Assembly: GCF_009834125.1 (NCBI RefSeq)
Contig: NZ_CP047146.1
Location: 4,519,501 to 4,583,500, forward strand
Reading direction: 5' to 3'
Length of the DNA stretch: 64,000 nucleotides
From: Streptomyces sp. GS7
Lineage (GTDB): Bacteria > Actinomycetota > Actinomycetes > Streptomycetales > Streptomycetaceae
The translations under genes were made by a program, and so were the position numbers. Shown here in pieces: positions 35,294-43,974 of the stretch (the stretch's first letter is position 1; each line of letters opens with the position of its first letter). The notes beneath the pieces are model-generated. The model did not search any database, was not told where the DNA came from, and saw only the letters and a program-made list of their open reading frames with translations.

Positions 35294-35686
35294 CCCCGCA
35301 ACCTCCCAGACCTGCGGCGAGACAAAGCCGAGTGCGACGTCGAAGCCCCTCGTTTCACTTGCACAGCAGGTCAGCGCAATGCCTGCGAGTGAGTACACCG
35401 GGGCAGTTCAGCATGGTGCGCAGGATGACTTCAGGCGGGATTGCGCACCGGTGACGCAGGGGAGTTCGCCGCAGTCTGGCGATGCTTCGGGGAAGCCCGG
35501 ACGCGGCAACGGAGCCCTCGGGAGGACAGAGAGATCGACCGAGATCCGACTGCCCTGGCCGAGCGACGTTTCAAGGCACTCCCGTCATCGCCCAGATGAA
35601 CCGGTGCGGTTCGCCGAGGGTGTCGATGAGGTGGGTCGGGGTCGCCGCCACGAATGTGGTCGATTTGGTGGGTGCGCCGTCGTCGT

Positions 35687-35815
35687 CCTATGGACGACGC
35701 GACGTGGCCGGCGGTCCGTGGTCGAGAGACCGAGATCGAAACGGGCGAGGGCAAGCTCTACCTCGCCACCGTCATCGACCTGCGTTCCCGCCGCCTGCTC
35801 GGCTACGCGATGAAC
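35687..35815 (+). pseudogene. IS3-family OrfB fragment
   Basis: TEIETGEGKLYLATVIDLRS and RRLLGYAMN match the first catalytic-Asp block of IS3 transposases (TYI-T-EGKLYLA-V-DL-SR-VVGWAM). Flanking sequence is unrelated in every frame. Just downstream, in another frame, RFLRRLARLDAGLTDCASYA and KAGLPYESSSEDIAYAIGM looks like the end of some unrelated gene. The 800 bases between CopD and the response regulator hold nothing else. Confidence 0.6.
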
Positions 35816-36099
35816 GCCGGGAACGCTTCCTGCGCCGCCTGGCCCGCCTGGACGCCGGGCTGACCGACTGCGCCTCCTACGCCAGGCCCGGAGCGCTCGC
35901 CTGGAGCGTGGAGAAGGCCGGCCTGCCCTACGAGAGCTCGTCCGAGGACATCGCCTACGCGATCGGCATGGCACCCCGGCGCGCGCACTCACCGTAGCGG
36001 TGCGAGCTCCATCCGTGGCGGCGCTTCCGTCAACTCCACGCCGCCGGCGCCCTGCTCCGCCGCCGTCGACGCGTCGCCGCCATGCCTCCGGCCGTCCGA

Positions 36100-36759
36100 T
36101 CAGGACGGTTTGACCAGCCGGGTCTCGTAAGCGAAGACCACCGCCTGCACGCGGTCGCGCAGTTCGAGCTTGACCAGCACCCGACTGAGGTGGGTCTTCA
36201 CGGTCGCCTCGGCGAGATGGAGGTCGGCGGCGATCTCGGAGTTGGACTTGCCCTGGCCCACCTCGGTGAGGATCTCCAGCTCGCGGGCGGTCAACCGGGC
36301 CAGCCGGGCGTCGGTGGGCCCGTCAGGGGTGGGCAGTTGATGGGCGCAGGTCTCCAGCAGCCGCCGGGTCACCCGGGGCGAGACGACGGCGTCCCCGGCC
36401 GCCACGGTCCGGATCGCGGAGAGCAGTTCCTCCGGCAGCGCGTTCTTGATCAGGAACCCGGAGGCGCCCGCCCGCAGCCCGGCGAAGGCGTACTCGTCGA
36501 GGTCGAAGGTGGTCAGGATCAGCACCCGGGTGCCGGGGCAGGCGGCGATGATCTGCTCGGTGGCCTCGATGCCGTCGACGCCGGGCATCCGCACGTCCAT
36601 CAGCACCACCTGCGGCTGGAGCTGCCGGGCCAACCGCACCGCCTCGGCCCCGTCGCCGGCCTCGCCGACCACGGTCAGGTCGGGCTGCGACTCCAGTACC
36701 AGGTTGAACGCCACCCGCATCAGCGGCTGGTCGTCGACGAGCAGGACGCCGATACTCAC
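36100..36759 (-). CDS. NarL/LuxR-family response regulator
   Basis: 219 residues. Receiver: VLLVDDQPL, phospho-acceptor Asp55 in VVLMDVRMPG, LILTTFD and Lys in GFLIKNALP. The C-terminal LuxR HTH is LTARELEILTEVGQGKSNSE with LHLAEATVKTHLSRVLVKL. The GTG start overlaps the histidine kinase stop as GTGA. It is last in the ATPase-permease-kinase-regulator operon and probably controls that ABC transporter's promoter. Confidence 0.94.
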   Translation of the reverse strand: MSIGVLLVDDQPLMRVAFNLVLESQPDLTVVGEAGDGAEAVRLARQLQPQVVLMDVRMPGVDGIEATEQIIAACPGTRVLILTTFDLDEYAFAGLRAGASGFLIKNALPEELLSAIRTVAAGDAVVSPRVTRRLLETCAHQLPTPDGPTDARLARLTARELEILTEVGQGKSNSEIAADLHLAEATVKTHLSRVLVKLELRDRVQAVVFAYETRLVKPS

Positions 36760-38015
36760 AGCTCCCCTTCCGATCCGCCGTGTTCCGCTGCTTCCGGGGC
36801 ACCGGCCCCCGCATCCGCGGCCTCACCCAGTTTGAGGCAGGTCGCCACCCGCCAGCCGCCGCCGGGCAGCGGTCCGGCCTCGATGACACCGCCGTAGGCC
36901 GCGACCCGGTCGCGCATACCGTCGATCCCGTGACCGGGCTCACCGGACGGCTCCACCGGCCGGCCGTCGTCGCGGATCTCCACGGCCACCCGGTCCGAGT
37001 GGCAGCTTACGCGCACGGTGGCCTGCGCTCCGGCGGCGGCGTGCTTGAGGGTGTTGGTGAGCGCCTCCTGCACCAGCCGGTAGACGGTGAGCTGCGCGGC
37101 GGCCGGTACGGCCGCCAGGTCGCCCTCGACGCGCAGCCGCACCGGCAACCCCACCGCCCGTACCTGAGTGGCCAGACCGTCGAGCTGTGCGATGCCCGGT
37201 TGCGGGTGGCGCAGCGCGTCGGGTTCGTCGGCCCTCAGCACACCGAGGAACCGGCGCATGTCGGTGAGGGCCTGGCGGCCGGTTCCGGAGACCTGCTCCA
37301 TCGCGGCGGTCGCCTTCTGCGGAGCCCGCGGTACGGCGAAGGCGGCGCCGTCGGCGAGGGCCACCATCACCGAGAGGCTGTGCGTGACGATGTCGTGCAT
37401 CTCCCGGGCGATCCTGGCCCGTTCGCCCGCCACCGCCAACTGCGCGCGCTGGTCGCGCTCACGTTCCAGTCGGGCGGCACGGTCCTCCAGTGCCGCGAGA
37501 TAGTCGCGCCGTCCGTGCACATTGACGCCGATCATGGCGGCCGCCACGGACATGGCGCACAGTGCGATGAACCCCTTCCAACCGCGCGCGGGGTCGGCCC
37601 AGCGGGTGACCGCGAGCAGATTGCCCAGCCCCAGGACGGCGGCGGCGGTCCAGGTCCGGCGGCGGGAGCAGTGCACGGCGACGGTGTAGAGGGCGACCAG
37701 CAACGCGATGTCGCCGGTGACGATCATCCCGCCGAAAAGCCACTGCAGAAAGGCGACCGCGGCGATGACTCCGAAGACCACGTAGGGCGCCCGGCGACGC
37801 AGCACCAGCGGAACCAGCAACGCGCCCTGGAAGAACAGCAGGTGCGGATGCTGACGGAAGAGCCAGTGCAGCGGCGCGGTCAGCACCATCCCCAGAAAGG
37901 CCACCAACAGGGCGTCGCTGAGAAGTTGGTGACGGTTTGTCAGTTCGAGCAGGCCGGAGCCCCGGCGCGGAGGTTCCGCACCGGGGCCATGGCTTGCTTC
38001 AGGTACCGAGGTCAC
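36756..38015 (-). CDS. HisKA_3-type sensor histidine kinase
   Basis: 419 residues. Five or so TM helices span residues 33-165, followed by a linker coiled coil (EDRAARLERERDQRAQ) and the dimerisation box RARIAREMHDIVTHSLSVMV with His207. The ATPase part has LVQEALTNTLKHA, EIRDDGRPV and GHGIDGMRDRVAAYGG. The GTG start at 38015 overlaps the permease stop as GTGA; longer in-frame sequence upstream is antisense. The membrane sensor without a large loop, next to an ABC-2 exporter, is typical of envelope-stress or antibiotic sensing. Confidence 0.92.
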   Translation of the reverse strand: MTSVPEASHGPGAEPPRRGSGLLELTNRHQLLSDALLVAFLGMVLTAPLHWLFRQHPHLLFFQGALLVPLVLRRRAPYVVFGVIAAVAFLQWLFGGMIVTGDIALLVALYTVAVHCSRRRTWTAAAVLGLGNLLAVTRWADPARGWKGFIALCAMSVAAAMIGVNVHGRRDYLAALEDRAARLERERDQRAQLAVAGERARIAREMHDIVTHSLSVMVALADGAAFAVPRAPQKATAAMEQVSGTGRQALTDMRRFLGVLRADEPDALRHPQPGIAQLDGLATQVRAVGLPVRLRVEGDLAAVPAAAQLTVYRLVQEALTNTLKHAAAGAQATVRVSCHSDRVAVEIRDDGRPVEPSGEPGHGIDGMRDRVAAYGGVIEAGPLPGGGWRVATCLKLGEAADAGAGAPEAAEHGGSEGEL

Positions 38016-38833
38016 GCGTCCCGCCGCTTGAGCAGCACGGCCGCCACCACGATGGCCACGGCGACGTAGCCCGCGAAGAGACCGCAGCCGGTCCACGGAG
38101 CGAGCTGGTGGGGCTCGGTGTGCAGCACGGTCAGAGCCTGGCCCGCGTTGCTCGGCAGGTACGGGCCGATGTTGTCGACCCAGGAGGACGGCAGGGCGTG
38201 CAGGATCAGCGGCAGGACGAACAGCATCCCGAAGACGCTCGCTATGCCGCCCGGCGTGGACCGGGTCACCGCGCCCATGGCCACACCGAACAGGCCGACC
38301 AGAGTGAGGTAGATCGCCGTACCGAACACCACGCGGGGCACCCCGGAGGCCGACAGCGTGGTCTGGATGTGCTGGGAGGAGAGCATCGACTGGCCGGCGA
38401 AGAAGGACAGCAGCGAGGAGACGGAGGTGACGACCAAGGTCACCGCGCCGAACACGGCCAACTTGGCCCACAGCACCGGCAGCCGGCGCGGCACCGCGGA
38501 CAGCGTCGCCCGGATCATGCCCGTCGCGTACTCACCCGTGACGACCAGCACCCCGAGCACGCCGATGGCGAGCTGCGCGAAGACATAGCCGTCGATGCTG
38601 CGGCCGGCCGGGTCGAAGTGCGCCCGCTCCGCCATCGGCAGGTGATGCCAGCGGTTGGCGGCGGCCCAGCAGGCCATCAGCGCTATGCCGATCATGGCGA
38701 CGACGGCGATCAGCAGTGTCAGATAGGTGGAGCGCAGCGAACGGAACTTGATCCACTCGGAGTGGAGGCCCCGGGCCTGGGTGACCTTTCCGCGGCGCGC
38801 GGTGGCCGGGGCGGGGAGGGTCGCGGTCGTCAT
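38012..38833 (-). CDS. ABC-2 type transporter permease
   Basis: 273 residues with six TM helices. EWIKFRSLRSTYLTLLIAVV is the first helix after a short cytoplasmic tail; VLVVTGEYATGMIRATLSAV is the conserved coupling segment; the end is AIVVAAVLLKRRDA. It pairs with the ATPase upstream (ATGA overlap) to form an exporter. The absence of a second permease implies a homodimer. Substrate unknown; lipid or antimicrobial export is typical. Confidence 0.9.
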   Translation of the reverse strand: MTTATLPAPATARRGKVTQARGLHSEWIKFRSLRSTYLTLLIAVVAMIGIALMACWAAANRWHHLPMAERAHFDPAGRSIDGYVFAQLAIGVLGVLVVTGEYATGMIRATLSAVPRRLPVLWAKLAVFGAVTLVVTSVSSLLSFFAGQSMLSSQHIQTTLSASGVPRVVFGTAIYLTLVGLFGVAMGAVTRSTPGGIASVFGMLFVLPLILHALPSSWVDNIGPYLPSNAGQALTVLHTEPHQLAPWTGCGLFAGYVAVAIVVAAVLLKRRDA

Positions 38834-39774
38834 GCGGCGGTTCCTTCGGTCACGTTCGAGCGGGTGGCGGCGGGGACCGCCTGGTACTCCACCGCGTCAC
38901 GGGTCAGTTCCATGAACGCCTCCTCCAACGAGGCTTGCTGGGTGGCCAGTTCGTAGAGCACCACCTGGTGCTCGGCAGCGGTCCGGCCGATCTGCTCGCT
39001 GCTCAGCCCGGAGACCGTCAGCACTCCGGCCTCGTCACTGGTGATCGTCACATCGGGACCGGACAGCTGCTCGCGCAGCCGCTCGGCGTCCGGAGTCCGC
39101 ACCCGTACGGTGTTGCTCGACGCCTGGCGGGTGAACTCCGCCACGGAGGTGTCCGCGATCAGCCGACCGCGGCCGACGATGATCAGGTGCTCGGCGGTCA
39201 GCGCCATCTCGCTCATCAGGTGCGAGGAGACGAAGACTGTCCGCCCTTCGGCGGCCAGTGACTTGAGCAGGTTGCGGATCCACAGGATGCCCTCGGGGTC
39301 GAGGCCGTTGACCGGCTCGTCCAGGATGAGGGTGGCCGGGTCCCCGAGCAGCGCGCTGGCGATGCCGAGGCGCTGGCCCATGCCGAGCGAGAAGCCGCCC
39401 GCGCGCTTCTTCGCCACCTCGGCCAGGCCGACCAGCTCGATGACCTCCTCGACCCGGGAGCGCGGGATGCCGGTGGTGGCGGCGAGTGCCAGCAGGTGGT
39501 TGAAGGCGGTCCGGCCGGTGTGGATGGCGCGGGCCTCCAGCATGGCGCCGACCTCGTGCAGCGGCGCCTGGTGCCCGGCGTACGCGCGACCGTTCACGGT
39601 CGCGCGTCCGGAGGTCGGCGCGTCGAGCCCGAGCAGCATGCGCATCGTGGTCGACTTCCCGGCGCCGTTGGGCCCGAGGAATCCGGTGACCACGCCAGGA
39701 CGGACGGTGAAGCTGAGGTCTTCCACGGCCGTTTTGGGCCCGTAGCGCTTGGTGAGTGCGGTGGCTTCGATCAT
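38830..39774 (-). CDS. ABC transporter ATP-binding protein
   Basis: 314 residues. Walker A GPNGAGKST at 34-42, signature FSLGMGQRLGIASALL, Walker B LILDEPVNGLDPEG and switch His in FVSSHLMSEM. The 80-residue C-terminal extension (VRTPDAERLREQLSGPDVTI) is typical of DrrA/NatA-like exporters. First gene of the four-gene operon; all junctions are 4-base overlaps, so the proteins should be made in ratio. Confidence 0.94.
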   Translation of the reverse strand: MIEATALTKRYGPKTAVEDLSFTVRPGVVTGFLGPNGAGKSTTMRMLLGLDAPTSGRATVNGRAYAGHQAPLHEVGAMLEARAIHTGRTAFNHLLALAATTGIPRSRVEEVIELVGLAEVAKKRAGGFSLGMGQRLGIASALLGDPATLILDEPVNGLDPEGILWIRNLLKSLAAEGRTVFVSSHLMSEMALTAEHLIIVGRGRLIADTSVAEFTRQASSNTVRVRTPDAERLREQLSGPDVTITSDEAGVLTVSGLSSEQIGRTAAEHQVVLYELATQQASLEEAFMELTRDAVEYQAVPAATRSNVTEGTAA

Positions 39775-40075
39775 GAACGGTGGGTGCTTCCTCGTCGTGT
39801 GGACTGGCGTGGCGCGACAAAGCTACGGGGCGTTGTCGCGCAGAACGATCCCCGCAGGTCGGATCTCCGACCTCCGGGAGGTCCGCCTGGGGGTGTACGC
39901 GGGTACGCCGATGCGCTGACGCCGCCTCGCTGGCGCCGGGCCGTCATTCGACGCGGATGCGCTTGCGGACGTGAGTCCGTTGCCCTGATGTGTGCTTTCC
40001 GTGGGTTTTGCACCCGTCCGCCGGCCTGTTGCCGTCTGGGTGGCGTGGCCGTGGGCGCCCAGGCCGGGTTCGGGG

Positions 40076-40424
40076 TCAGGGCCGTGGCGGGGTGACTTCT
40101 CGCTCGCGCGTGCTTTCCTCCTGCCCCCGCCCGAGAGGCCCGGGCCTGTCCGCCTGAGCCGGGTGCTCGCTGCGGGGATACGCCCCCACACCACTTCCGC
40201 GGGTGTATGCCTGGCCCCGGGCGGCGAGCGTGCGGTTCCTGACAGCCATGACCTCGCCGAGGGACGCCCCACACTCTTCGGCCACCCGGTACGTCGGCTG
40301 TCGGCTCGGGAAGCGGCGGCCGGACCACACCCGGGAGAGGTAGCTCGCCGAGACGCTTGTCAGCTGCCCCAGCTTTCACAGGGAGAGTCCGGAGCTCCTC
40401 ATGGATGCGGGAAAGGTTGGCCAC
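40076..40424 (-). pseudogene. XRE-family HTH regulator remnant
   Basis: LSRIHEELRTL is followed in another frame by a TGA and then KLGQLTSVSASYLSRVWSGR, RFPSRQPTYRVAEECGASLG and EVMAVRNRTLAARG. These are the helices of a Streptomyces XRE DNA-binding domain. One frameshift and one stop (SL-stop-KLGQ, probably once SLRKLGQ) break it. The effector part after LAARG is lost to Arg/Pro-rich sequence. The start region MANLSRIHEELR has no clear ribosome site. Confidence 0.6.
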
Positions 40425-40484
40425 GAGACCGGGGCTGCCCCGACAACGGTGGCTGAGCCCTCGTCCCGGTCGGCCTGCGCGGGC

Positions 40485-41681
40485 CTACTGGATGTACCGG
40501 GCGATGCCGGTTGCCTTGGCCATCAGCCATTCCAGCGGCCCGCGGCGGAAGAACCGCGACCAGATGGTGGCGAACACGAGGGCGGCGGCGATGAAGCCGA
40601 CAAGGACGGGCAGGGGCGATCCCGGCAGTTCCTCTATGCCCATGAGCCGTATGCCGACGATGTGGAAGACGTACGCCGTCAGCGACATGGACCCGACCGC
40701 GATGACCGGCCGGGCCAGGGCGCGCAGGCGCGGGACGGTGTCGACGGCGATCAGGCAGGTGGCCACGACGGCTACCGCCACGCCGGTGTTGCCCACTATG
40801 GACATGGTGGTCTCGCTGTGCGGGGAGGCCACCAGCAGCCAGGCCGGGGTGTCGCCGGTCGGGAAACCGGCGATGTCGGACCACCACGCGCTCGCCGCGC
40901 CCGGTCCGGCTACGACGGTGAGCGCATCGAGCGCCCCGGGGACGAGGTGCAACGCCAGCCAGGAGCCCCCGTACCCCGCCACCGCGAGCGCGGCTCCGGA
41001 GACGGTGAGCCGTATGCGGACCGCGGTAGAGGCCAGGTCGAGGCGGGCGACGGCCATACCGGCGATGACGAACGGGACCCATGCCACGGCCGGGTAGCTG
41101 CCACTGAAGAGGAGGGAGACGATGCCGTCGACCACACCCCGGCTTCGGTGCGCACTCCCCGCGTCGAGCGCCGGCGCCGCGAGGTACAGCACCTGGGGGA
41201 AGATGACGGCCGCACCCGTCGCGATCACCGCCAGCGATCCGGCGCCGAGCCGGTGGAGCGGCAGAACGAGCAGGAAGTACACGCCGTAGTAGGCCAGGAT
41301 GATCTCGACCGGGGTGCCGGTCATGGTCAGCGCCGTGCCCGCCGCCATCAGGATCGCGGCCCGGATCACGACCTTGGCGACGGCCTGGCGGCCGGCGAGC
41401 CCGGTCTTCGGCGCGCTGCGCCCCGTGATGAGCACCACGGCGAAGCCCGCCAGGAAGGCGAAGAGCGCCGAAGCCCTGCCATGGGCCAGCTCCATCAGGA
41501 AGCCGGTCGCCCCACCCTGGTCCGGGTCTGGGCCGACATGGGCCGCGTACATACCGAAGACCGCAAGGCCGCGGGCCAGGTCGACTCCGATCAGCCGACC
41601 CGCCCGAGCCCTGCCGTTCCCATGTGCCGGGGCCGCCGCGCCGAGTGCGGGCGCGGCGGCCTGTGCATGCTGTGTTGTCAT
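40485..41681 (-). CDS. DUF418/acyltransferase-like membrane protein
   Basis: 398 residues with about ten TM helices. The N-terminal signature RLIGVDLARGLAVFGMYAAH matches the DUF1624/HGSNAT-type start, and FAFLAGFAVVLITGR and the C-terminal SLTAYVFHIVGIRLMG with FRRGPLEWL match DUF418. Related proteins transfer acyl groups across the membrane, but this is inferred only from fold. ATG 41681 has a GGAG ribosome site. It stands alone; no regulator is adjacent apart from the dead XRE gene. Confidence 0.82.
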   Translation of the reverse strand: MTTQHAQAAAPALGAAAPAHGNGRARAGRLIGVDLARGLAVFGMYAAHVGPDPDQGGATGFLMELAHGRASALFAFLAGFAVVLITGRSAPKTGLAGRQAVAKVVIRAAILMAAGTALTMTGTPVEIILAYYGVYFLLVLPLHRLGAGSLAVIATGAAVIFPQVLYLAAPALDAGSAHRSRGVVDGIVSLLFSGSYPAVAWVPFVIAGMAVARLDLASTAVRIRLTVSGAALAVAGYGGSWLALHLVPGALDALTVVAGPGAASAWWSDIAGFPTGDTPAWLLVASPHSETTMSIVGNTGVAVAVVATCLIAVDTVPRLRALARPVIAVGSMSLTAYVFHIVGIRLMGIEELPGSPLPVLVGFIAAALVFATIWSRFFRRGPLEWLMAKATGIARYIQ

Positions 41682-42081
41682 GGTCTCCAGTCGGAAAACG
41701 CGCTGATCGCCGGGTCTCCAGCGACAGTCCGAACCACCTCCGCCACCTCGCGTGTACCGTCTCCAGGTGGCTGGAGCCGCCGCGCACGAAGCTTCCACGG
41801 CCGTCCTGGCCTTTTGCAGTCGGTGCGGCAGACGTGGGACGGCTGTCACCATGCGCGGGTCGGACCTACGGGTATGGCAGACGGACAGGCAACGATCGGG
41901 CGGAACGCATGGGTTCCCGGTTCGCGGTGGTGGACTGGAAAGCGCTGATCGTGGACATCGGGAATTGGCTCTTCGGCACTTTCCGTGACTGAAGAGCCGC
42001 GGAATCCCCCACTGGCGGACAGTGCGGGATGTCAGAGCTGTGGTGACGTTCTGTGAGCGTCTTCGACGGGTTCACGCGCCA

Positions 42082-43227
42082 TCACCGGTCCTGGTGGTGG
42101 GACGCGAACATGTCGAGTAGTCGCTGCAGGGCGTTGTCGCCGAACATCAGCTCCAGGTTGGCGGCGGACTCGGCGGCGGACGCCTCGCTGCGGGGGAAGA
42201 GCGCTTGCTCGTAGGCGGTCAGGGCGGCCTCGGTGTCGCCGGGGTGGGCGGCGATCGCCCGGCCGAGTTCGGCGCCGTCGAGCATGGCCAGGTTGGCGCC
42301 CTCCCCGGCGAAGGGAGACATCAGGTGAGCGGCGTCGCCCACCAGCGTCACGCCGGGGACGCGGTCCCAGCGGTGTCCGACGGGCAGGGCGTGTATCCGG
42401 CGCGGCACCAGGGGGCCGTCGGCGTCGGCGACCAGTGCACGCAGGGCTTCGTCCCAGCCCTCGAAGCGTGTCAGGACGGCCTTCTTCGCCGTCTGCACGT
42501 CGCTGAAGTCGACGGTGTCGAGCCAGTCTTCGGCGGTTCGGAGCGCGGTGTAGACGTGCAGGCTGCCGTCGGTCTCGCGGTGGGCGAGGAAGCCCTTGGC
42601 GTCCCCCAGGCAGAAGAAGAAGCCCCCGCCGACCAGGGCCGCGCTCGACGGATGCCGGGTGTCGGCCTCCCACAGGTCGGTCTCGACGAAGGAGACGCCG
42701 GTATAGGCGGGGACGGCGTCGCAGAGCAAGGGGCGGATCCGCGACCAGGCGCCGTCCGCGCCGACGAGCAGATCAGTGGTGATCGTCGTGCCGTCGGCGA
42801 AGGCCACCTCGTGCCGGCCGCCGCCCAGTGCACGGGCGCCGATCGCCTTCTTCCCCCAGTGGACCGCGCCCGCGGGCAGCGCGTTCAGCAGCAGGTCGCG
42901 CAGTTGCCCGCGGTCCACCTCGGGACGGCTGCCCGTGCCGTCGTCCTCTTCTACCAGGCGAACCACACCCTGCGGGTCGACGATGCGCATCGCCTCGCCC
43001 CCGGCATGGATCAGTCCGCGGAACTCCTCGTACAGGCCGGCGGCGCGCAGCGCGGCCTGACCCGAGTCCTCGTGGATGTCGAGCATGCCGCCCTGGGTGC
43101 GGATTTCAGGGTCGGCCTCCAGGTCGAACACCGGTGCCTGGATGCCGTTGACATGCAGTACCCGGGCCAGGACGAGACCGCCGAGGCCGCCGCCGACGAT
43201 GGCGATCGGGTGATGGGTGGTGGACAT
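42082..43227 (-). CDS. TetX-like FAD-dependent monooxygenase
   Basis: 381 residues. FAD-binding GGGLGGLVLARVLHVNGI (GxGxxG at 12-17), the TetX-like GGMLDIHEDSGQAALRAAGL at 46-64, ADGAWSRIR near 157 and the second FAD motif VGDAAHLMSPFAGEGAN at 296-312. The C-terminal helix FPRSEASAAESAANLELMFG also follows the TetX pattern. Such enzymes hydroxylate aromatic or polyketide substrates; TetX inactivates tetracyclines. Substrate here is unknown. It lies 39 bases after a TetR gene on the same strand with an AAAGGAG ribosome site, so they form an operon. Confidence 0.87.
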   Translation of the reverse strand: MSTTHHPIAIVGGGLGGLVLARVLHVNGIQAPVFDLEADPEIRTQGGMLDIHEDSGQAALRAAGLYEEFRGLIHAGGEAMRIVDPQGVVRLVEEDDGTGSRPEVDRGQLRDLLLNALPAGAVHWGKKAIGARALGGGRHEVAFADGTTITTDLLVGADGAWSRIRPLLCDAVPAYTGVSFVETDLWEADTRHPSSAALVGGGFFFCLGDAKGFLAHRETDGSLHVYTALRTAEDWLDTVDFSDVQTAKKAVLTRFEGWDEALRALVADADGPLVPRRIHALPVGHRWDRVPGVTLVGDAAHLMSPFAGEGANLAMLDGAELGRAIAAHPGDTEAALTAYEQALFPRSEASAAESAANLELMFGDNALQRLLDMFASHHQDR

Positions 43228-43266
43228 GACGGTGCTCCTTTGCGGGGTGCGAAAGGGCGGACCGGA

Positions 43267-43974
43267 TCAGTGGCCGCGGGGGCGGGTGTCCGGGACGGCC
43301 GTGTGTGCAATGCCGTTGATCAGCGTCCGGAAGTACCAGCCGAGACGGTCCTGCGGGGAGCCGCTCAGCAGGCTTCCCGCCATGGCTCGCACGTGGGGGT
43401 GTGTGTCCTCGGGTACCTCATGGACGGCGCGGGTCAGGGCGTCCCACTCGGCCTCGGCACGGGGCGACTGCGCGCGGGTGGCGTGCTCGGCCGCCGTGGC
43501 GGTGGCGACCTGGAGCAGGACGTCCACACCCCAGGCGGCCTGCGCCCGGGGTACACCGCCGTCATCGAGCAGAGCCAGCAGCCTTTCCAGCAACCGCAGG
43601 TAGTGCTCGCCGCCGGGGCGCGCGGACAGCGCGGAACGGGCCAGCGCCGGGTGTGCGAACAGCACTGCGGTGTAGGAGGTGAGCACTCCCACCAGCCGCT
43701 CGCGCCAGTCGCCGCCGCCCTCGGCGAGGTCCAGGTCGACCTCGCCCATCAGCTCGTCCAGCACGGCCGCGTGCAGTTCGGCGGTGTTGGCGACGTACAC
43801 GTACAGCGAGGCCGGGCCGGTGTCCAACTCCTGGGCCAGGCGCCGCATCGTCACCTTCTCCAGGCCCTCGGCGCGCATGATGCTCGTCGCCGCGGCGACG
43901 ATCCCCTCACGGGTCAGGGCAGGCTTCGCCGGCCGCTGCCGCCGGCTGGTCGGGTTCGTGGAACGTGGGGTCAC
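43267..43974 (-). CDS. TetR-family regulator of the TetX-like gene
   Basis: 235 residues. HTH: LTREGIVAAATSIMRAEGLE, MRRLAQELDTGPASLYVYVA. The C-terminal domain (GEVDLDLAEGGGDWRERLVG; RPGGEHYLRLLERLLALLDD) follows the TetR_C all-helical pattern. The GTG at 43974 gives a normal TetR length; in-frame sequence beyond it is antisense or promoter. It is first in the operon with the TetX-like gene, and two palindromes lie 14-55 bases upstream of its start, so it is probably autoregulated and lifted by the monooxygenase's substrate. Confidence 0.88.
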   Translation of the reverse strand: MTPRSTNPTSRRQRPAKPALTREGIVAAATSIMRAEGLEKVTMRRLAQELDTGPASLYVYVANTAELHAAVLDELMGEVDLDLAEGGGDWRERLVGVLTSYTAVLFAHPALARSALSARPGGEHYLRLLERLLALLDDGGVPRAQAAWGVDVLLQVATATAAEHATRAQSPRAEAEWDALTRAVHEVPEDTHPHVRAMAGSLLSGSPQDRLGWYFRTLINGIAHTAVPDTRPRGH

